Assembly (NCBI GenBank): GCA_001412365.1
Contig: LKUE01000293.1
Coordinates: 1 to 29,775, forward strand
Length of the DNA: 29,775 nt
Direction: 5' to 3'
Source of the DNA: Desulfuromonas sp. SDB
Lineage (GTDB): Bacteria > SDB-A
Shown: positions 1 to 6,465 of the stretch, in pieces
How the letters are laid out: each line of letters starts with the position of its first letter
Position numbering within the stretch: the stretch's first letter is position 1
The notes under the pieces: generated by a model
Databases searched by the model: none
What the model was told of the DNA's origin: nothing
Seen by the model: only the letters and a program-made list of their open reading frames with translations
Made by a program: the position numbers and the translations under genes

Positions 1-443
1 GGTTTGAGGTCCCATTTGAATATTAAATTAAAAAACCTTTCATGGGTTAAAACAAAGCTGAAAATTATTACTAAAAAAATGAAATAAACAGGTCTGCTGT
101 CTGAAAAAACCTGGGTTTTCAAAGGCTTGGAGAAAATTGAAATCAAACCATAGGAAATAAATGAAAATATTAAAAGAGAGAAATAACTCGTAGATATAAT
201 TATTTTCTTAAATTTCCTGTATTTATTATCAGAATAAAATCTGCCCAACCCGTTTGAAATTTGAATCCCGCTGATTGCGGTGGACAACAGGGTGGCGAAA
301 GCGATAATTAAGGAAATTTCTCCGAACTCTTCCAGGGTAAAGAAATTAGTGTAAAATTTAGTGGTGACTAAATTGATAATCTGAAATACCCCTACCCCCA
401 GGGTGTAAATCAGTATATGCTTAGATAAGACTTTTAAATTCAT
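1..443 (-). CDS. Polysaccharide flippase (Wzx/RfbX-type), N-terminal part, runs off the window
   Basis: An open frame of about 147 codons runs leftward from the ATG at 443 to the window edge with no stop, so the C-terminal part is missing. The translation begins MNLKVLSKHILIYTLGVGVF, and the motif FYTNFFTLEEFGEIS follows the first membrane segment. This is the typical start of the MATE/Wzx-like polysaccharide export family, where the first helix is followed by an LxxxEFG turn. Later hydrophobic segments lie near residues 48-60, 90-110 and 120-140. Such proteins flip lipid-linked sugar units across the inner membrane. The gene is divergent from the acyltransferase at 488, and the neighbours (acyltransferase, deacetylase, glycosyltransferase) fit a surface-polysaccharide locus. 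An AGGA lies three bases before the ATG. The family call is fairly secure; the substrate is unknown. Confidence 0.75.
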   Translation of the reverse strand, partial: MNLKVLSKHILIYTLGVGVFQIINLVTTKFYTNFFTLEEFGEISLIIAFATLLSTAISGIQISNGLGRFYSDNKYRKFKKIIISTSYFSLLIFSFISYGLISIFSKPLKTQVFSDSRPVYFIFLVIIFSFVLTHERFFNLIFKWDLK

Positions 444-453
444 AATCCTAAAC

Positions 454-482
454 TTGACTATAATAGTTTTATAGCATACTGT
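454..482 (+). promoter_or_regulatory. Possible promoter in the divergent 44-bp gap
   Basis: The gap between the leftward flippase and the rightward acyltransferase contains a perfect TATAAT at 459-464, which would place a start of transcription near 471. No good -35 lies 17 bp upstream of it. An alternative reading is TTGACT at 454-459 with a 17-bp gap to TACTGT at 477-482, which would give an almost leaderless mRNA. The two readings exclude each other and the call is weak. Confidence 0.25.
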
Positions 483-487
483 AAAGC

Positions 488-1354
488 ATGGAAGTAATTA
501 GGGATAATACAGTGTCAGAACGCCATTTAACCGGTTTGTTCGATTGGGAACTGATGACTCAGGGTGCTAAGTTATTGAAAAGTGAATTAATTGCTTTTAC
601 GGTCAGAACAAACAAACTGGCTGTCCCTCTAATCTTCTTAAAAAAAAAAAATAAATTAATCTGTCCCCCTACTTTTGCCTACAATGCATTTATACCGGTA
701 AAAATTAATTTTTCAGATAAAAGCAATCAGCGGCATTGGCTTGCCATTGTCAACAAATTAAAAAAACACCTTCCCCGGCACGGTTCAATACTTTGTCATC
801 CCTGGTATTATGATTTAAGACCGTTCATTTGGAATAATTACAAGGTGGATATCTTATACACCTTTAGAAATAATATGAAGTGGAGAGAACAGGATGTTGA
901 ACGGGAAGAGAAAAAGCAAATTAACAAAGCCCTGAAAAAAAACTTAATGCTGGTCACCCATACCCCTACCCAGCAACTTGTGGATTTACTGCTTCAATCT
1001 TACCGGCGACATGGTCGGAAACCGCCCTACTCTTCTGAATACATTTACGGTCTGATGGAAACTGCAAGAAAAAACCAAACTGCCCAGGTTATTTCAGTGG
1101 TGGATGAAGAGCAGAATTTACTTGCGTTCAGGGCAAAACTGCTTTCTGACCGGCAGGATTACGATTGGATTGCCGGATCCAATATTCAGGGATTAAAACA
1201 AGGGGCGAATGCATTTGCTCTACATGAAAGTATAAAACAATCCCGGGATCAGGGCAAAATAATTGACCTGTGTGGAGCTAATACCAAATCAGTAGCTTTA
1301 TTTAAAGCTGGATTCGGCATGGAGTTAATTTCTTATGCCAGGATAAGCTGGTGA
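488..1354 (+). CDS. FemAB/GNAT-like acyltransferase of a polysaccharide locus
   Basis: This 288-residue protein has the look of the BioF2-like/FemAB acyltransferase group (double GNAT fold). The C-terminal GNAT half contains AQVISVVDEEQNLLAF followed by DYDWIAGSN, then NAFALHESIKQSRDQG and the hallmark end IDLCGANTKSVALFKAGFG. In FemAB-like proteins this region binds the acyl donor and the sequence after it, ending in a Phe-Gly-rich turn, closes the fold. Members transfer amino-acyl or acyl groups to sugars or peptidoglycan. It sits first in a coupled set with the polysaccharide deacetylase (GTG start at 1351 overlaps this stop by 4 bp) and a glycosyltransferase. The ribosome site before the ATG is weak. 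A run of 12 A residues at 640-651 lies in the coding frame. Substrate unknown. Confidence 0.6.
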   Translation: MEVIRDNTVSERHLTGLFDWELMTQGAKLLKSELIAFTVRTNKLAVPLIFLKKKNKLICPPTFAYNAFIPVKINFSDKSNQRHWLAIVNKLKKHLPRHGSILCHPWYYDLRPFIWNNYKVDILYTFRNNMKWREQDVEREEKKQINKALKKNLMLVTHTPTQQLVDLLLQSYRRHGRKPPYSSEYIYGLMETARKNQTAQVISVVDEEQNLLAFRAKLLSDRQDYDWIAGSNIQGLKQGANAFALHESIKQSRDQGKIIDLCGANTKSVALFKAGFGMELISYARISW

Positions 1355-2670
1355 TTACAGTACTCAATCCCCAGCTTAGTTTAAAAAAGTACCCCCCCTT
1401 TGTTTATGTAGTTGAAACATTGCTGGAAGTTTCCGGTTTAATTTATCGTTTAGTTAATCGAACCCCTTGTGATTTAGCTTTTCAATATAATTCCGGGAAT
1501 ATTCCAGGGGTAAAATTTGTTCAGGAGGTTAAATCCTATGAAAAAATTGTGCCCTTTTTAACTGGTGAAAAGACAGTTAATCTACCCATAGTGGAAACTG
1601 AAGCGGAGAAATTTTTAAATAAATGTAAACGTATTTTTCCTCATGAATGGATGTATTTTTCAAAATGGCCCTGCAGCAGCCCTTTTGCCGTGGGGTTAAG
1701 CCATGATGTGGACAGGATTAGATATTATTCCTGGTCTAATGTGCTCAGGCTTTGGTTTAACCGCAAATTAAATTTAGATATCAATAAAACCATTTATTAT
1801 TTAACCCATCCTTATCAAGATCCTTACTTTCAGATTGAAAACCTGGCTTTGCAGGAACTCAACCGGGGAGTGACTTCAACCTTTTTTTTTCTGACCGTTC
1901 CCCGGGATAGCCATGGAAGAAGATATAAAGTTAAAACCCTGTCCCCTAAGCTTGCCGAATTATCTTCCATGAACTTTGAGATTGGTCTTCATGCCAGTAT
2001 CAAATCAAAAAAATCAGTGAAAAAGCTGAACCGGGAAAAAGAAATTTTACAAAAAATTGTAAAAAATAAAATAAACGGGGTCAGATACCATTATTTGATG
2101 AAAAATGATAATTTTCTGGTCTTTCCTGATCTGGCTGGATTTTTATATGATTCTTCTCTTTCTTCATCGAAAATATGGACCATTCCCCGAGGAGTTACTT
2201 ATCCTCACCAGCCCTGGTGTGGATTTTTAAATAGAAAACTGCAGATTAGGGAAATAGTATTAACAGTTCATGACATGGCTTTAATAAATGGTTACTCATT
2301 CAACCCGCAGTTTATTTCGAGAATTATCAAAGCAGGAGGGTTATTGACCGTCCTCTGGCACCAGAGATTTATGGCTTCCCCCTTTGAAAATTTTACCCGG
2401 CAGTATTGGGACATAGTTGACTGGGGAAAACGGGAAAAGGGCTGGTTTGCCACTTTATCTGAAATCGTCAATTTCTGTAATTGTCGAAAATCAATTTTAT
2501 TTGTTCCCGACAAAGATATATTGAGAAGCTATTTTAAAATAGATGACCTTGATCTCAATCAAAGTCTAAGTTTATCTTCTCCCCGGTTAAAGGGTAAAGG
2601 CAGTGTAAAGAAGATAACCCCGGGAAAATTCAGGTTAAATTTGCATTCAGGAGATGTTCTTAAATGGTAG
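1351..2670 (+). CDS. NodB-like polysaccharide deacetylase family protein
   Basis: This 439-residue protein starts at GTG, overlapping the previous stop (GTGA), with an AGGAT about 7 bases upstream. The NodB-type motif 1 is visible as LSHDVDRIRYYSW near residues 116-128 (HDVD; the second Asp and the following region supply the metal and catalytic residues). It is followed by TSTFFFLTVPRDSHGRRY and by IGLHASIKS, the usual position of the second metal ligand His. Motif 3 appears as GVRYHYL near residue 249. This arrangement matches the long-form deacetylases seen in exopolysaccharide and lipid-linked sugar loci, which remove N-acetyl groups from hexosamines. The N-terminal 100 residues are not assigned. 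The neighbours on both sides are coupled polysaccharide genes. The family is secure; substrate and cellular side are inferred. Confidence 0.75.
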   Translation: MITVLNPQLSLKKYPPFVYVVETLLEVSGLIYRLVNRTPCDLAFQYNSGNIPGVKFVQEVKSYEKIVPFLTGEKTVNLPIVETEAEKFLNKCKRIFPHEWMYFSKWPCSSPFAVGLSHDVDRIRYYSWSNVLRLWFNRKLNLDINKTIYYLTHPYQDPYFQIENLALQELNRGVTSTFFFLTVPRDSHGRRYKVKTLSPKLAELSSMNFEIGLHASIKSKKSVKKLNREKEILQKIVKNKINGVRYHYLMKNDNFLVFPDLAGFLYDSSLSSSKIWTIPRGVTYPHQPWCGFLNRKLQIREIVLTVHDMALINGYSFNPQFISRIIKAGGLLTVLWHQRFMASPFENFTRQYWDIVDWGKREKGWFATLSEIVNFCNCRKSILFVPDKDILRSYFKIDDLDLNQSLSLSSPRLKGKGSVKKITPGKFRLNLHSGDVLKW

Positions 2671-3782
2671 GAGATCAGATAAGAACAAATAAGGTTTTAA
2701 TGACTGCTTTTTCCCATGCTCCTGATGATCGTAGGATTATCAGGGAAGCCACTGCATTAACCCAGATCAATTGGTTGGTGACTATAATTTATCCGGCAAA
2801 TAATAGCCGCAAAATATTCACCTACAAAAATATTAATTTTATTCCTGTGCCCCTGGGCAGAATGAAAAATTCACCATTGAGATTTTTATTGTTTTGGCTT
2901 TCTGCAGTTCAGCTGGACCCGCGTCCATTTCAGGTAATTCACTGTCATGACCTAAATTGCCTGCCCTTGGGCTGGTTTTGGTCAAAAAAGTTTAATCTCC
3001 CCCTCATCTACGACAGTCATGAATGGGGAGTGGGAGTCTATGATCTACATAATTCGGTGATTAAAAGAAATATCTGGAATTTTTTGGAAATTTTCTTAAT
3101 TAAACAGGCATCAGTGGTAATTACGGTGAATATTTATCTAGCCCGGATGTTGAGAAGATACAGGAAATTATCAAAACTTCCTGAAGTTGTCAAAAATGCC
3201 AGTGAGTTGAATACCCCAACTTCTTCCTCTAAAAAATTACAGGGAAACATCGGATATCTGGGGGGATTGATGAAGGGTAGAAACCTAAGTGCAATATTAT
3301 CAGTACTTGTCAGCATGCCCCAGGTAAAATTGCACTTGATCGGGGATGGCAAGATGAAGAAGGAAATACTGTCAGCTGCAGAAAAACTTAATGTGGCTAA
3401 TCAGGTATTGATTTCCGGATGGGTAGATGACATTAGAGCAGCTCTTTTACCGGTAGAAATCGGGTTGTCCTTAATTCCTTCTAATTGTACCAACAACCGC
3501 TTGTCTTCTGCAGGTAAAGTATTTGATTATGCAGCATTGATGATCCCCCAAATCAGCTCAAATCATCCCGCTCTACGCGATCTAGTGCAGGAAAGGGGAA
3601 TTGGAATTTGTATAGACGAACAAGACCCTTCCATGCTGGTGGATGCGGTTAGCACCTTGCTGAAAAACCAAAAGCAGTACAAACAAATTGTTTTAAATAT
3701 AACAAAAAATCTTAATTTCTACCTTTGGGAGAATGAAAAGAAGAAATTGTGGAAGATTTACCGAAATATCAATAAGGAATAG
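2664..3782 (+). CDS. Glycosyltransferase family 4 (GT-B fold)
   Basis: This 372-residue protein has GT4 architecture. The N-terminal half shows SHAPDDRRIIREATALTQ, the standard opening in which a loop is followed by a charged helix, then VIHCHDLNCLPLGW and LIYDSHEWG, the acceptor-side signature of GT4 enzymes. The C-terminal Rossmann half has IGYLGGLMKGRNL, KLHLIGDGKMKKEI, VLISGWVDD and the nucleotide-sugar segment KVFDYAALMIPQISSN. GT4 enzymes transfer a sugar from a nucleotide donor with retention of configuration. The ATG at 2664 overlaps the deacetylase by 7 bp. An ATG at 2700 with a TAAGG six bases upstream is a plausible alternative, but it would remove the first beta strand (KVLM). The donor sugar cannot be predicted. 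Confidence 0.8.
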   Translation: MVGDQIRTNKVLMTAFSHAPDDRRIIREATALTQINWLVTIIYPANNSRKIFTYKNINFIPVPLGRMKNSPLRFLLFWLSAVQLDPRPFQVIHCHDLNCLPLGWFWSKKFNLPLIYDSHEWGVGVYDLHNSVIKRNIWNFLEIFLIKQASVVITVNIYLARMLRRYRKLSKLPEVVKNASELNTPTSSSKKLQGNIGYLGGLMKGRNLSAILSVLVSMPQVKLHLIGDGKMKKEILSAAEKLNVANQVLISGWVDDIRAALLPVEIGLSLIPSNCTNNRLSSAGKVFDYAALMIPQISSNHPALRDLVQERGIGICIDEQDPSMLVDAVSTLLKNQKQYKQIVLNITKNLNFYLWENEKKKLWKIYRNINKE

Positions 3783-3859
3783 GGTTGAACCAATGAAATT
3801 TTATCTTCATATTTTGTGTATAGATAAATTAAACCAGGATCAATTTTCATTTTTTAGTT

Positions 3860-4396
3860 ATGCGTGTTCCACTGCCCGGTGACAATGCTTTGGGGATAAT
3901 TCTTCCTGATAAGATAACCAGGATTATTGATCCCTGGAGAAAGCAGTATGATCCTTTTTACGAGATATTTCCTCCTCATATTACCTTGATATATCCTCCT
4001 TTTATAACCCCCCGGGAGTGGAAAAAGGATAAGCCGGAATTGCAAAAATTAATGCAGCATTTTTTTTCGTTTGATATTTATTTAAATGACTTAGGGAATT
4101 TTAATTCAGAACAGAACTGGGTTTTATGGATTAAGCCGGAAGATAATGGTTACCTTCACCTCCTCAGGAAATTAATTGTAAAACAGTTCTGGGAGCATAT
4201 CAGCATAATGCCATTTGATTACGTTCCCCATGTAACTATCGGTAGGTTTGATAATTACCAGGATTATCTGGTCGCTGAAAAAAGAGTTAAAAATGAATTA
4301 TCTCCTATGATGTTTAAAGTAGAGTCCATACATTATTTAATTTTTGATGATAAATGGACTTTTAACATTGAAGATAAAATTGATATCGGACAGTGA
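3860..4396 (+). CDS. 2H phosphoesterase (2'-5' RNA ligase / cyclic phosphodiesterase family)
   Basis: This 178-residue protein carries both H-x-[ST] motifs that define the 2H phosphoesterases: PPHITLIYPPF near residues 39-49 and YVPHVTIGRF near residues 120-129. The two histidines form the active site for 2',3'- or 2',5'-phosphodiester and cyclic phosphate chemistry on RNA ends or small nucleotides. Its length is normal for bacterial LigT-like proteins. The start is weakly supported: the ATG at 3860 has no clear ribosome site, and an in-frame TAA at 3830 blocks a longer form. Its stop overlaps the GTG of the Nudix gene (GTGA at 4393), so the two are probably translated together. That suggests related nucleotide substrates, but this is inference. 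Confidence 0.75.
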   Translation: MRVPLPGDNALGIILPDKITRIIDPWRKQYDPFYEIFPPHITLIYPPFITPREWKKDKPELQKLMQHFFSFDIYLNDLGNFNSEQNWVLWIKPEDNGYLHLLRKLIVKQFWEHISIMPFDYVPHVTIGRFDNYQDYLVAEKRVKNELSPMMFKVESIHYLIFDDKWTFNIEDKIDIGQ

Positions 4397-5172
4397 AGTT
4401 GAAAACAGGTCAGAGAGACATCCGACTGCAAGGTTTGATTGTGGAGAATAACAAATTTTTACTGGTTAAACATCTGGCGGTTAAACAATCCCGCAGTTTT
4501 TGGGCGTTGCCGGGAGGGGCTAGGGAAAACCAGGAAACTGAACATCAAGCCCTGATCAGAGAAATAAAAGAAGAAACAGGTTTAACCGTCCAGTTGGATT
4601 CAAAGAGGTTTTTATCTGCTGAAGTTCATCCTACCTCTATTTACAAAAAAATGATCACCTATTTGGGATATCCTGTAAACGGGAGCTTATGTTTAGGAGA
4701 AGAACCTGAATTTAAAAATATATATGAACTTGTTGATGTCGCCTGGTATAGTTTAGACGATTTTACAAAAATTGATTCCCTCACCGCAGCATACATATTA
4801 CCGGTCAGAAATTACTGCCTCTCGGATAAATTTAAAATTACTTCCCGGATTGCAGTAATGACCCCGGAAAATCAAATACTGTTGGTTAGAAATGAAGATC
4901 AAGATTTTTTATCACTTCCCTCCCCGGAGAAGTTAAAAGCGGTGAATTTATTTCAACAAAATTTAACCACCTGGGGTTGGATGCTGAAAATAAAAGATGA
5001 AATGAAATGGAGAATTCATTACTGGTTTATAAAAATCTCTCCGGATGTAATTTTAAATAAGATTATCAATCACCAGGGATTGTTTAAACTAATTAATATT
5101 GAAGACAGTAGTTCATACATTATTGAAGATGAAAGCAGAAGGTTTATTGAAATATTTTTAGGGCAAATATAA
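4393..5172 (+). CDS. Nudix hydrolase with a degenerate second Nudix-like half
   Basis: This 259-residue protein is about twice a single Nudix domain. Residues 8-135 form a canonical domain: a beta strand RLQGLIVENNKFLLVK, then WALPGGARE and a complete Nudix box (G-x5-E-x7-RE-x-x-EE-x-G) near residues 41-64, containing REIKEETGL, the Mg-binding helix. Residues 150-259 begin SRIAVMTPENQILLVRN followed by FLSLPSP, which mimics the first two strands of a Nudix fold but has no Nudix box at all. It is read as a degraded repeat. Nudix enzymes hydrolyse nucleoside diphosphates linked to another group. The gene is coupled to the upstream 2H phosphoesterase by a 4-bp overlap and starts at GTG. It faces the leftward lipoprotein genes with only 13 bp between stops. 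Substrate unknown. Confidence 0.75.
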   Translation: MKLKTGQRDIRLQGLIVENNKFLLVKHLAVKQSRSFWALPGGARENQETEHQALIREIKEETGLTVQLDSKRFLSAEVHPTSIYKKMITYLGYPVNGSLCLGEEPEFKNIYELVDVAWYSLDDFTKIDSLTAAYILPVRNYCLSDKFKITSRIAVMTPENQILLVRNEDQDFLSLPSPEKLKAVNLFQQNLTTWGWMLKIKDEMKWRIHYWFIKISPDVILNKIINHQGLFKLINIEDSSSYIIEDESRRFIEIFLGQI

Positions 5173-5185
5173 AAAATATTATAAT

Positions 5186-5755
5186 TTAAAAATATTCCGG
5201 ATAAGTATTAATTTCCAGCCTCCAAACCTCATTTTCCAAAATAAAATGATAATTTTCCAGGCTGTCTGAATGTAATACGGTCACTGTGGATTGATTTTCA
5301 TTTAAACTTTGTCTTACAAATTGGTAAGGTTTGTCAAAATCAATAAAAAAGAAAGGTGCTTGTTTTATTATAAATTCCAGTAGAAATTTCAACCGTTCCC
5401 GGGGAGACAGCATCATCAGGGAGTCAATATCCGCCTGCATTAAACAGTAAAGCGAGTCAAGGGCTAAGTGGTAGTAGTGATTGTTTTTCTGGAGAAAAAC
5501 CATGGTTGAGTCAAATTCCGCCAGCAAATAATTTACTGAATTATCTGAAAGGTAATAGACAACTTGATCGGTATTTTTTTGATTAAGGGCAACAATTAAA
5601 TTATCAAAATTTGATCGGGGAGTGTTAAGTTTATGCGAACAGGAAACAAGTTGTACTAAAAATAATAAAACAAAAAAAATAAAAAAAGGCAGATAAAATT
5701 TTATCTGCCTTTGTACAAGAAATTTTTCAATTAAAAAGCAATGTCTATTTTCCAA
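5186..5755 (-). CDS. DUF4878-like lipoprotein, divergent paralogue of the upstream gene
   Basis: A 189-residue leftward frame has an N-terminal hydrophobic stretch (about residues 20-36) ending in LVQLVSCSHK, a lipobox with the acylated Cys at 39. It is a paralogue of the protein at 5731-6210: SDNSVNYL matches SDGTVENM, LSPRERLKFLLE matches MEPRERLATILE, and FILENEVWRLEIN matches LIKENGAWKIDI. The only standard start in frame is ATG at 5755, inside the last codons of the upstream gene, giving a 25-bp overlap. An intrinsic terminator (5685-5712) lies between this start and the lipobox, so most transcripts should end before the gene is reached. Expression may therefore be low or depend on readthrough. 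The start is uncertain; reality of the gene is supported by the paralogy. Confidence 0.6.
   Translation of the reverse strand: MENRHCFLIEKFLVQRQIKFYLPFFIFFVLLFLVQLVSCSHKLNTPRSNFDNLIVALNQKNTDQVVYYLSDNSVNYLLAEFDSTMVFLQKNNHYYHLALDSLYCLMQADIDSLMMLSPRERLKFLLEFIIKQAPFFFIDFDKPYQFVRQSLNENQSTVTVLHSDSLENYHFILENEVWRLEINTYPEYF
5670..5712 (-). terminator. Intrinsic terminator inside the second lipoprotein's coding start
   Basis: A perfect 28-bp palindrome occupies 5685-5712 (AAAGGCAGATAAAA and its complement). Read leftward, it is followed directly by a T-rich run interrupted by one A at 5680, which is the standard intrinsic terminator layout. No T run follows it on the plus strand, so it acts leftward. 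It falls 18 bp beyond the stop of the lipoprotein at 5731-6210 and within codons 15-24 of the following lipoprotein frame. Confidence 0.8.
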
Positions 5756-6210
5756 GCGCCGTTTTCTTTAATTAAAGTGATTTCTTCTTCTTCTCCGTCA
5801 CCGGTTTTAATAGTTACCACTGCTTCATCTCCATCAATTTCTTCGGATACTATTTCAAATTCACCCATTTCGCCAAACATATCTTCTTCTCCGGTGTTTT
5901 CTAAAATAGTGGCCAGTCTTTCTCTGGGTTCCATTCCTTTTAATTCATCAATGGATATTCCAAGTTCTTTTTCCATCTCAGCAGCGGCATCGGGATCTTC
6001 TGCAGCCATTTCAATGAACATATCGAACATTGCGGACATATTCTCTACGGTGCCGTCGGACATGTAGTCAACTGCTTTTTTGACATCGCCGTCTTTGATC
6101 GCCTGGGCAAAACCTTCTACTGCTGCGGAAGGACTACTTGCTCCACCACCACTGCAAGCGGATAAAATAAATACTACAAGCACTAATAACGCAGATAGCT
6201 TTCTAATCAT
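5731..6210 (-). CDS. DUF4878-like lipoprotein, acidic
   Basis: This 159-residue protein has a clear lipoprotein signal: MIRKLSALLVLVVFILSAC, with the acylated Cys at 19 followed by a Gly/Ser linker. The rest resembles the DUF4878/NTF2-like lipoproteins: SAAVEGFAQAIKDGDVKKA is the usual first helix pair and ENGAWKIDIAF the usual last strand. It is strongly acidic, with many Glu and Asp residues. The start is well supported by AAGGAGGA about 8 bases before the ATG, and a good leftward promoter lies at 6257-6285. It is the first of two leftward paralogues and is followed immediately by a strong terminator. Function is unknown; proteins of this kind are thought to be small outer-membrane or periplasmic lipoproteins. 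Confidence 0.8.
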   Translation of the reverse strand: MIRKLSALLVLVVFILSACSGGGASSPSAAVEGFAQAIKDGDVKKAVDYMSDGTVENMSAMFDMFIEMAAEDPDAAAEMEKELGISIDELKGMEPRERLATILENTGEEDMFGEMGEFEIVSEEIDGDEAVVTIKTGDGEEEEITLIKENGAWKIDIAF

Positions 6211-6256
6211 TAGGATTCCTCCTTGTTAATATTGGCTTTTAAACTATTGTCGTTTT

Positions 6257-6285
6257 CTCATATCATTTCTTTAATACGTTGTCAA
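6257..6285 (-). promoter_or_regulatory. Leftward sigma-70-type promoter of the lipoprotein genes
   Basis: Read leftward, a perfect TTGACA (complement of 6280-6285) is followed after 17 bp by TATGAG (complement of 6257-6262). The start of transcription would fall near 6250, about 40 bases ahead of the lipoprotein start codon. The -35 is ideal and the -10 is poor. Confidence 0.5.
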
Positions 6286-6312
6286 GCTTGTTTACATAAT
6301 AAAATTATTTAA

Positions 6313-6390
6313 AACACTTCATTAATTGAAAATTTAACCTAATTTTACTATAAAATGTTAAATTTTAATCATTTACATTAAGGAAGTGTT
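6313..6390 (+). promoter_or_regulatory. nusA promoter flanked by an imperfect 13-bp inverted repeat
   Basis: TTGAAA at 6326-6331 and TATAAA at 6349-6354 are separated by exactly 17 bp and point at nusA, giving a start of transcription near 6361 and a leader of about 105 nt. The promoter is bracketed by an inverted repeat: arm 6313-6325 (AACACTTCATTAA) and arm 6378-6390 (TTAAGGAAGTGTT) match at 12 of 13 positions. The arms lie just before the -35 and within the leader. This could be a paired operator; no regulator is identifiable. Confidence 0.45.
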
Positions 6391-6465
6391 GAAATATCAT
6401 ATATTTTATGGTAAATAAGTTGAATTGAATTTGTTATTTACTCCAGAAAAATTTAAGGAGGATTA

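Noticed and set aside
3793-3882. 29-codon frame before the 2H phosphoesterase
   Set aside because: Overlaps the start of the real gene in another frame, no conserved features and no clear ribosome site; treated as chance.
5741-6067. Rightward 108-codon frame rich in Ser, Pro and Ile
   Set aside because: It is the complement of the acidic lipoprotein gene; its composition simply reflects Glu/Asp codons read in reverse, and it lacks a ribosome site.
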